Shown here: in pieces, positions 1-4,904 of the stretch
Numbering within the stretch: position 1 is the stretch's first letter
Layout of the letters: each line of letters opens with the position of its first letter
NCBI GenBank assembly: GCA_017308345.1
Contig: JAFKFE010000787.1
Span: 1 to 9,034 of the forward strand
Origin: Alphaproteobacteria bacterium
Lineage (GTDB): Bacteria > Pseudomonadota > Alphaproteobacteria > Rhizobiales > Rhizobiaceae
Length of the DNA stretch: 9,034 nt
Direction: 5' to 3'
The notes under the pieces: model-generated
Databases searched by the model: none
What the model was told of the DNA's origin: nothing
Seen by the model: the letters and a program-made list of their open reading frames with translations, nothing else
Position numbers and translations under genes: made by a program

Positions 1-208
1 GGGCAACGGCGATGGTCGCCTCGTCCATATGCATTTCGGTAAGGATGGCGGCGACTTCCAGGGGATGCGAGAAATAGGGATCGCCCGAGGCGCGCTTCTG
101 GTGGCCATGCTTCTGCATGGCGTAGACATAGGCCTTGTTGAGCAGCGCCTCGTTGACGTCAGGCTTGTAGCGCTGGACGCGCTCGACAAGCTCATACTGA
201 CGCATCAT
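1..208 (-). CDS. rsh: RelA/SpoT homologue (bifunctional (p)ppGpp synthetase/hydrolase), N-terminal part
   Basis: Only the first 69 codons are inside the window; the gene continues past the left edge. The visible protein starts MMRQYELVERV and runs into the HD-type (p)ppGpp hydrolase domain, including the conserved stretch KRASGDPYFSHPLEVAAIL with the metal-binding His of the HD fold. This is the start of long RSH proteins, which make and degrade (p)ppGpp in the cytoplasm to control the stringent response. The family normally has HD, synthetase, TGS and ACT domains in that order; only the beginning of the HD domain can be seen here. Two ATGs in tandem (208 and 205) are possible starts, and I take the first. 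The Shine-Dalgarno sequence is weak. The gene lies 126 nt downstream of rpoZ on the same strand, matching the rpoZ-spoT pairing in many proteobacteria. A strong hairpin (238-265) sits in the gap. Confidence 0.93.
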   Translation of the reverse strand, partial: MMRQYELVERVQRYKPDVNEALLNKAYVYAMQKHGHQKRASGDPYFSHPLEVAAILTEMHMDEATIAVA

Positions 209-237
209 GGGCGGGATCTCGCGGTGCTGAAATGATT

Positions 238-265
238 GATGCGCCGCACCGACGTGCGACGCATC
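238..265 (-). promoter_or_regulatory. Long hairpin in the rpoZ-rsh intercistronic leader
   Basis: Inverted repeat with arms 238-249 and 254-265 around a 4-nt loop (250-253). As minus-strand RNA all 12 positions can pair if one U-G wobble is counted (244 with 259). It ends about 30 nt before the rsh start. It is not followed by a real U-tract, so it is a poor intrinsic terminator. It may be an attenuator, a processing or stability element between rpoZ and rsh, or a short palindromic repeat. The pairing is seen; the role is inferred. Confidence 0.5.
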
Positions 266-334
266 CCATAGATAGCCACGAAACTTACGAGACGGAAGTG
301 CCGGATGCTTGATCCAGGCAGCTTCCCTCGAAGC

Positions 335-736
335 TTAGTAGTCGTCGCTCTTTTCCGGCGGTACCAGACCTTCGATGCCGGCGAGCAGGTCTTCCTCGCT
401 CATACGGTCGAAAGCGATGTTCTCCTCGGCGTCGTCGGTGTCGGCCGCGGCGGCGGTCGCGCCGGTCTGGTCGGTGATCGCCTCGCCCTCGGCCTCCGGC
501 TCGTCGACCTCGACATGCTTCTGCAGCGAGTGGATCAGGTCTTCCTTGAGGTCATCCGGCGACAGCGTCTCGTCGGCGATCTCGCGCAGCGCGATGACCG
601 GATTCTTGTCATTGTCGCGCGGAACGGTGATCTGCGCGCCCTGGCTGATCTGGCGGGCGCGGTGGCCGGCGAGCAGCACGAGTTCAAAACGGTTGTCGAC
701 CTTGTCGATGCAATCTTCAACGGTTACGCGGGCCAT
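335..736 (-). CDS. rpoZ: DNA-directed RNA polymerase omega subunit
   Basis: Encodes 133 residues. The N-terminus [30 protein letters not shown] is the conserved omega fold that binds the beta' C-terminus and helps assemble RNA polymerase. It is followed by [17 protein letters not shown] and then an acidic Ala/Asp/Glu-rich tail from about residue 75 to the end, ending in PPEKSDDY. Alphaproteobacterial omega proteins are commonly longer than the 91-residue E. coli protein because of such a tail. The start at 736 is supported by an AAAGGGG Shine-Dalgarno sequence just upstream, and the stop is TAA at 335-337. It is transcribed leftwards towards rsh, so RNA polymerase omega and the stringent-response enzyme probably share a transcript at least in part. 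The frame is intact. Confidence 0.96.
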   Translation of the reverse strand: MARVTVEDCIDKVDNRFELVLLAGHRARQISQGAQITVPRDNDKNPVIALREIADETLSPDDLKEDLIHSLQKHVEVDEPEAEGEAITDQTGATAAAADTDDAEENIAFDRMSEEDLLAGIEGLVPPEKSDDY

Positions 737-1038
737 GGACTGCCCCTTTCATGCGATGGATTTGATGGAAAGCTGGCGCGCTCCATAACGCGGGCGCGGC
801 GGAAATACAAGCTTTTTGGCGGCGGCGTCGGCTCTACGGGCCCTTGCACGGCTCATCATCGGACCGCGCCATGACATGGCTCACATAGTTGCGATCACAA
901 TTGCTTGCAATGCGGGCCGTGCCCTTGGATATCCATAAATTGCGCGTTATCTCGGATGTGACGGCAACAGGGCCATTTGTCGGACCTGCTCGTCGAATGC
1001 TTTTAGACGACAGAAATTTTCGAAAGGGATGTTTTTCA
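737..1038. other. Divergent intergenic region between rpoZ and the NYN gene
   Basis: 302 bp without a gene. It must hold promoters for both divergent genes. The half near the NYN gene is AT-richer. It contains a small inverted repeat ATTGC-TT-GCAAT at 900-911, which could be an operator but is short enough to be chance. No tRNA or small RNA is recognisable. Short open frames extending here from the NYN gene or on the opposite strand lack family similarity and are not called. Confidence 0.6.
782..810 (-). promoter_or_regulatory. Candidate housekeeping promoter of rpoZ
   Basis: On the minus strand a -35-like TTGTAT (805-810, preceded by GC giving GCTTG) is separated by 17 nt from a -10-like TATGGA (782-787). 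Each box matches only about half of the consensus. The position, 45-75 nt upstream of the rpoZ start, is suitable. This is a by-eye guess without experimental support. Confidence 0.3.
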
Positions 1039-1620
1039 ATGTTCGATCCCCGTGAAAAGATCGCCCTTTTCATCGACGGCGCCAATCTCTACGCCACGTC
1101 GCGCGCGCTGGGCTTCGACATCGACTATCGCAAGCTTCTGTCGAGCTTCCAGAAGCGCGGCTATCTCTTACGCGCTTATTATTACACCGCGCTGGTCGAG
1201 GATCAGGAATACTCGTCGATCCGCCCGCTGATCGACTGGCTCGACTACAACGGCTTCAAGGTGGTGACCAAGCCCGCCAAGGAGTTCACCGACTCGACCG
1301 GGCGCCGCAAGATCAAGGGCAACATGGACATCGAGCTCACCGTCGATGCGCTGGAGCTGGCCGATGTCGTCGACCATTACGTGATCTTCTCCGGCGACGG
1401 CGACTTCCGCACGCTGGTCGAGGCGCTGCAGCGGCGCGGCCGCAAGGTGTCGATCATCTCGACGATGGCTTCGCAGCCGCCGATGATTTCGGACGATCTG
1501 CGCCGCCAGGCCGATCATTTCATCGACCTGATGACGCTGAAGAGCGAAGTCGGCCGCGACCCGTCCGAGCGGCCGGTGCGCCGGCCGGAACCCGCCGAAG
1601 TCGACGAGGACGATTATTGA
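1039..1620 (+). CDS. NYN-domain (LabA/DUF88-type, PIN-like) protein
   Basis: 193 residues. The NYN fold is a PIN-like nuclease fold with a cluster of acidic residues, predicted to cleave RNA. Visible here are IALFIDGANLY (Asp13 and Asn16), KGNMDIELTVDAL (Asp97 and Asp103) and VIFSGDGDFRTLVEAL (Asp120 and Asp122), in the order expected for the LabA/DUF88 family. The tail after residue about 175 is charged and ends EVDEDDY. The frame is open further upstream (to 889), but I choose the ATG at 1039 because it has a good Shine-Dalgarno AAAGGGA nine nt upstream, and the extra 50 residues show no family similarity. The real substrate is unknown. It is divergent from rpoZ and 12 nt upstream of the uracil-DNA glycosylase gene, so the two are probably one transcript. 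Confidence 0.9.
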   Translation: MFDPREKIALFIDGANLYATSRALGFDIDYRKLLSSFQKRGYLLRAYYYTALVEDQEYSSIRPLIDWLDYNGFKVVTKPAKEFTDSTGRRKIKGNMDIELTVDALELADVVDHYVIFSGDGDFRTLVEALQRRGRKVSIISTMASQPPMISDDLRRQADHFIDLMTLKSEVGRDPSERPVRRPEPAEVDEDDY

Positions 1621-1632
1621 CGGGCGGCGGCC

Positions 1633-2289
1633 TTGACCGCCTTGCCCTCCCCCGAGCCCAGCCATGATTGCCCTCTCTGCCCGCGGCTGCATGATTTCAT
1701 CGCCGGCTGGCGCGTGCGCGAGCCCGGCTGGTTCAACGCGCCGGTGCCGACCTTCCTGCCGCCGGATGGTGAAGACTCCGTCCGGTTGCTGATCGTCGGG
1801 TTGGCGCCCGGGCTGCGCGGCGCCAACCGCACGGGGCGCCCCTTCACCGGCGACTATGCCGGCGACCTGCTCTACGGCACGCTGATCGCCCAAGGGCTGG
1901 CGCGCGGGGAATTCAAGGCGAGACCGGATGACGGGCTGGAGCTCATCGCAACGGCCATCACCAATGCGGTGCGCTGCGTGCCGCCGGAGAACAAGCCGGT
2001 CGGCGCCGAGATCGCCACCTGCCGGATCTTCCTCAAGCCGACCATCGCGCGCTTTCCCAATCTGCGCGCCATCCTGACACTCGGCTCGATCGCGCATCAG
2101 TCGACGGTGCGGGCGCTGGGCGGGCGCGTCGCAGCCCTTCCGTTCCGGCATGGGGGACGGCAGGAGGCCGGCGGCATCACGCTTTTCTCCAGCTATCACT
2201 GCTCGCGTTACAACACCAACACCGGCGTGCTGACGGAAGAAATGTTCGTCAATGTCTTCAGGGAGATCGCGGCGTTCCTGAAGAGCTAG
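1633..2289 (+). CDS. Family 5 (UDGb-type) uracil-DNA glycosylase with probable [4Fe-4S] cluster
   Basis: 218 residues. The enzyme removes uracil, and in this family often other deaminated bases, from DNA to start base-excision repair. Four cysteines in family 4/5 spacing (Cys13, Cys16, Cys115, Cys130) should hold a 4Fe-4S cluster. Motif A is GLAPGLRGANRTGRPFTGD (residues 56-74); it lacks the family 1 water-activating Asp and matches family 5. The C-terminal motif SSYHCSRYNTNTG (186-198) takes the place of the HPSxxN loop. No ATG precedes the cysteine motif, so the start is a TTG: 1633 is chosen, with 1642 as alternative. The gene lies in the same frame as the NYN gene, 12 nt after its TGA, with no clear Shine-Dalgarno of its own, which suggests translational coupling. 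Its last 32 nt overlap the 3' end of the converging GH25 remnant. Confidence 0.9.
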   Translation: MTALPSPEPSHDCPLCPRLHDFIAGWRVREPGWFNAPVPTFLPPDGEDSVRLLIVGLAPGLRGANRTGRPFTGDYAGDLLYGTLIAQGLARGEFKARPDDGLELIATAITNAVRCVPPENKPVGAEIATCRIFLKPTIARFPNLRAILTLGSIAHQSTVRALGGRVAALPFRHGGRQEAGGITLFSSYHCSRYNTNTGVLTEEMFVNVFREIAAFLKS

Positions 2290-2958
2290 ATTCAGGCGGC
2301 GGCGCAAAAAGTTCCGTGAGCCTGGCCGGACCGCCCTTCAGGACATTGAGATCGACATCACCGTCGATGCCGTCGACACGGCCTTTGTCCAGATATTGCC
2401 AATAGACCCAGCCGCCCTCGTTGAGCGGCCCCTGCAGGGAGCGCAGCCAGCGCTGACGCACCGCGACATGGGCGGAATAGATCGGCTCCGTCTCGTCAGT
2501 GATGTAGAGAATGGCCGGCTTGCCGAAGGCTGCCTCCACAGGCCCCAGGAATGCGAGGAGTTCCGCGTTCAACTCCGTGGGCGAAGGTCGATGCGGACAA
2601 TTGCCGTGGAATTCGATGTCGACGACCGGCGGCAAAAGCGGCTCACCACGCGGCACCACAGAGATGAAGTTCCTGGCTTGATCGGCCCCCGGGCGACAGA
2701 AGGTAAAGAAGTGATAGGCGCCGACGGCGAGCCCCGCCGCGCGGGCCTGGCGCAGATTTTCGGCGAAGGCGTAGTCGACATAGTCGCCGCCAGCGGCGGC
2801 CAGTCGATTCGGCCCTGGTGGTGCGAAACGTCGATGCCGCGTATTGGGAATTCGCCGCGATCCGGTGGGAAAGCACGGGGCCGGAAAAAGCCCTCTGCCC
2901 AGACGGCAAACGCCAGAAAAAGGAAAGCCAGGGCCAGGACGATCAAACGGTTCCTCAA
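2258..2958 (-). pseudogene. Glycoside hydrolase family 25 muramidase, frameshifted by an internal deletion
   Basis: GH25 lysozymes cut the beta-1,4 bond between N-acetylmuramate and N-acetylglucosamine in peptidoglycan. The 5' part (from 2958) encodes a signal peptide or anchor (MRNRLIVLALAFLFLAFAVWA) and GIDVSHHQGRIDWPPLA with the first active-site Asp. The rest lies in another frame, from GGDYVDYAFAENLRQARAAG through GAYHFFTF, VVDIEFHG (active-site Asp and Glu), YWQY and DGIDGDVDLNVL. The segment expected between them, a strand ending in something like AYIKATEG, is missing. The frames differ by a loss of 3n+1 nt, about 40 nt, near 2785-2800. The TTG start has an AGGGAG Shine-Dalgarno (2966-2971). 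The gene is last in a dapA-smpB-GH25 cluster. As read, no active enzyme can be made. A sequencing or assembly error is the alternative. Confidence 0.82.
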
Positions 2959-2996
2959 GCCTCGGCTCCCTGCCCGCCCGCCATATCGCCGGCGGC

Positions 2997-3476
2997 TTAT
3001 CCGCGCTCCTTGAGGAGTCGCCCCTTCTCGCGCGACCAGTCGCGCTGCTTTTCGGTCTCGCGCTTGTCGTGCAGCTTCTTGCCGCGCGCAATCGCCAAGA
3101 GCAGCTTGGCGCGGCCGCGATCGTTGAAATAGATTTTCAGCGGCACCAGCGTCATGCCCTCGCGCTCGACGCTCTGCGAGAGCTTGGCCATCTCGCGCTT
3201 CGAGACCAGCAACTTGCGGCGCCGGCGCGGCTCATGATTGAAGCGATTGGCCTGGAGATATTCCGGCAGATAGGAATTGATCAGCCAGATCTCGCCGCCC
3301 TCGGCGGAGGCATAGCTTTCCTGGATGTTGGCCTGGCCCTGGCGCAGCGATTTGACCTCGGTGCCGGGCAGCACCAAGCCGGTCTCGATCGTATCGAGAA
3401 CCTCGTAGGAGAAGCGCGCCTTGCGGTTTTCGGCGACCGTCCTGTTGTTGGGGTCGGCTTTCTTGACTTGATTCAT
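2997..3476 (-). CDS. smpB: SsrA-binding protein SmpB
   Basis: 159 residues, the usual length for SmpB, which binds tmRNA and brings it to stalled ribosomes in trans-translation. The oligonucleotide-binding barrel is visible: [20 protein letters not shown], then [21 protein letters not shown] (residues 36-56) and [21 protein letters not shown]. The C-terminal tail is [20 protein letters not shown], which enters the decoding centre. The frame is open upstream to 3569, but the ATG at 3476 gives the normal N-terminus ([11 protein letters not shown], then [12 protein letters not shown]), and the upstream residues look like translated leader hairpins. The Shine-Dalgarno is weak. The gene lies downstream of dapA on the same strand, with 151 nt of hairpin-rich leader between, and 38 nt upstream of the GH25 remnant. 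The frame is intact. Confidence 0.96.
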   Translation of the reverse strand: MNQVKKADPNNRTVAENRKARFSYEVLDTIETGLVLPGTEVKSLRQGQANIQESYASAEGGEIWLINSYLPEYLQANRFNHEPRRRRKLLVSKREMAKLSQSVEREGMTLVPLKIYFNDRGRAKLLLAIARGKKLHDKRETEKQRDWSREKGRLLKERG

Positions 3477-3490
3477 GACGTCCAGAGTCC

Positions 3491-3590
3491 GTTTCGAAAC
3501 TCGCTCCTGCGAGTCAGATGACGGTGTCACCGAGAACCGGAGCGGAGCGTACATATAGTACGTGAGCACCGGAAGCGCAGGTGGCGCCTT
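3491..3590 (-). promoter_or_regulatory. Cluster of inverted repeats in the dapA-smpB intercistronic region
   Basis: This 151-bp gap holds several hairpins. They are a perfect 10-bp palindrome GTTTCGAAAC (3491-3500), ACTCGC-TCCT-GCGAGT (3499-3514), GGTG-T-CACC (3523-3531), CGTAC-ATATA-GTACG (3548-3562, flanked by an outer CCGG pair), and an imperfect GAAGCGC...GCGCCTTC stem just beyond. None is followed by a clear U-tract on the minus strand. They could end dapA transcription, shape the smpB leader, or be a dispersed palindromic repeat. The structures are seen; the function is unknown. Confidence 0.45.
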
Positions 3591-3627
3591 CAGATGGCCG
3601 CAAGAGTAGAGTTTCCAAACGGGCTCG

Positions 3628-4492
3628 TTAATTTATCAAGCCGGCATGCTTCATCGCGGCGTCGATCTTCTCGGCGGTCGAGCCCTCGATCGTCACCAGC
3701 GGCAAGCGCACCACGTTCTCGACCTTGCCCAGCTTCGACAGCGCGTATTTGGCGCCGCACAAGCCAGGTTCGGTGAAGATCGCCTTGTGCAACGGCAGCA
3801 GGCGATCCTGCAAGTCGAGCGCCTTGGCGCTGTCGCCGGAAAGGGTTGCCTCCTGGAATTCGGCGCAGAGTCTCGGCGCGACATTCGAGGTCACCGAGAT
3901 GCAGCCGACGCCGCCATGCGCGTTGAAGCCAAGCGCCGAAGCATCCTCGCCGGAAAGCTGGATGAAGTCCTTGCCGCACGTGGCGCGCTGCTCGGAAACG
4001 CGCTCGACCTTGCCGGTCGCGTCCTTGACGCCGACGATGTTCTTGAAGTCGTGGGCAAGCCGGCCCATCGTCTCGGGCATCATGTCGATCACCGAACGCG
4101 GCGGGATGTTGTAGATGATGATCGGCAGCTGCGGCGAAGTGCTCGTAGAGGCCGCGCTGCGTCGGCCGGTTATAATAAGGCGTGACCACAAGCGCTGCAT
4201 CCGCGCCGGCCTTTTCGGCATACTGAACCAGCCCCACCGCTTCCTCGGTGTTGTTGGAGCCGGCGCCAGCGACGACCGGAGCACGGCCCTTGGCCACCTC
4301 GATGCAGACCTTCACGACCTGGCGGTGTTCATCATGCGACAGCGTCGGCGACTCGCCGGTGGTGCCCACCGGAACGAGGCCCGTGGTGCCCTCGGCAAGC
4401 TGCCATTCGATGAAGGCGCGAAAGGCTTTCTCGTCGAAACGCCCGCTCTTGTCGAACGGTGTCACGAGCGCGGTCAGCGAGCCTCTCAGCAT
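3628..4492 (-). pseudogene. dapA: 4-hydroxy-tetrahydrodipicolinate synthase, frameshifted by a short deletion
   Basis: DapA condenses pyruvate and aspartate semialdehyde, the first committed step to diaminopimelate and lysine. The 5' part encodes [22 protein letters not shown] (Thr44, Thr45), and [18 protein letters not shown]. From about 4129 the frame changes, and the 3' part reads [19 protein letters not shown] (catalytic Tyr, Arg), [17 protein letters not shown] (Schiff-base Lys), [19 protein letters not shown], to GLIN. Around six residues between FAA and LPIIIYN are missing, and the frame difference fits a loss of 3n+2 nt, about 17. Translation from 4492 would stay open to 3590 but with a wrong sequence lacking the Lys. 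The ATG at 4492 has AAGGAG ten nt upstream. The gene is first in a dapA-smpB-GH25 cluster. It is normally essential unless a second copy exists, so an artefact must be considered. Confidence 0.85.
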
Positions 4493-4581
4493 GTCTTCCA
4501 AACTCCTTGGAACTCTCAGGAACGTATCAGGTCTGTCGGTCGGGTTACTTGCGCGCCTTCTAACCGAAAGCGAAGCCGCGC

Positions 4582-4610
4582 ACCATAGTCTCGACATGGT
4601 TCAGCGGCAA
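4582..4610 (-). promoter_or_regulatory. Candidate housekeeping promoter of dapA
   Basis: Minus-strand TTGCCG (4605-4610) is separated by 17 nt from TATGGT (4582-4587); each box matches 4 of 6 consensus positions. It would give a leader of about 80 nt before the dapA ATG. It is the best-matching promoter-like pair I found in the window, but it is judged by eye. Confidence 0.4.
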
Positions 4611-4627
4611 GGATCACAATAGAGCCA

Positions 4628-4779
4628 GTGTCGTGGTTTTCGATGTTCGCTGGACGTCGATATCAGGCTCGGGGCGAACATCGAAAACCCCGACACCGGA
4701 TTCGACGGTTGGCTGGTGTCCTTTCGATTCTGAAATTCGCGCCGCGCCCGATAGCAAGGTCATGCGAATTCCAGAATCG
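4628..4779. repeat. Two tandem large palindromes, resembling a rhizobial intergenic mosaic (RIME-type) repeat
   Basis: Palindrome 1 has arms 4628-4650 and 4674-4696 (23 nt each, one mismatch) around a 23-nt centre. Palindrome 2 has arms 4725-4740 and 4764-4779 (16 nt each, one mismatch) around another 23-nt centre. Only 28 nt separate them. Near-perfect pairing on this scale is far beyond chance and is not explained by a terminator, because both flanking genes point away. Rhizobium-specific intergenic mosaic elements are known as intergenic units of about 110 bp with two large palindromes; this unit of about 150 bp is of that kind, but I cannot confirm family membership from one copy. Confidence 0.7.
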
Positions 4780-4811
4780 GGACGCCGGCGGGTGTAATTC
4801 GAACGGCCTCG

Positions 4812-4826
4812 ATAACCTTTTGTTTA
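4812..4826 (+). promoter_or_regulatory. CtrA-like binding motif upstream of slt
   Basis: ATAA-N7-TTTA (4812-4815 and 4823-4826) matches 6 of 8 fixed bases of the alphaproteobacterial CtrA consensus TTAA-N7-TTAA, at exactly the right spacing. It overlaps the -35 part of the candidate slt promoter (TTGTTT at 4820-4825, 17 nt, TAAGTT at 4843-4848), 55-80 nt upstream of the start. Cell-cycle control of a lytic transglycosylase would be sensible, but the match is imperfect. Confidence 0.25.
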
Positions 4827-4904
4827 CGAGCCCTTCACCACCTAAGTTTAGGGTCTGTTCAGGCTTCAGGCCGCGTGCCAGCTGATGATGTGCTAGGATT
4901 GAAC

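Larger units (their letters stand above)
4493..4904. other. Divergent intergenic region between dapA and slt
   Basis: 412 bp with no gene that I can support. From left to right it holds a candidate dapA promoter (4582-4610, minus), two large palindromes (4628-4696 and 4725-4779), a CtrA-like half-site pair (4812-4826), a small inverted repeat CCTAA-GT-TTAGG (4841-4852) and a candidate slt promoter. Short open frames crossing the palindromes show no protein-like pattern. Confidence 0.7.

Noticed and set aside
305..874. Plus-strand open frame opposite rpoZ
   Set aside because: rpoZ on the minus strand is unmistakable; the opposite frame has no recognisable content.
1168..2307. Long minus-strand open frame (379 codons) opposite the NYN and glycosylase genes
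   Set aside because: It is an antisense shadow of two well-recognised plus-strand genes in GC-rich DNA, and its Arg/Gly/Asp-rich translation has no family pattern.
2396..3521. Plus-strand open frames opposite the GH25 remnant and smpB
   Set aside because: Shadows of recognised minus-strand genes, with no independent start signals or domains.
3477..3569. 31-residue N-terminal extension of SmpB
   Set aside because: The normal SmpB N-terminus starts at 3476; the extension is translated hairpin leader and would make the protein unusually long.
4640..4665. Alphaproteobacterial LexA box (GTTC-N7-GTTC) in the first large palindrome
   Set aside because: Only one half-site is right; the second reads GTCG, and the GTTC is part of the palindrome arm.
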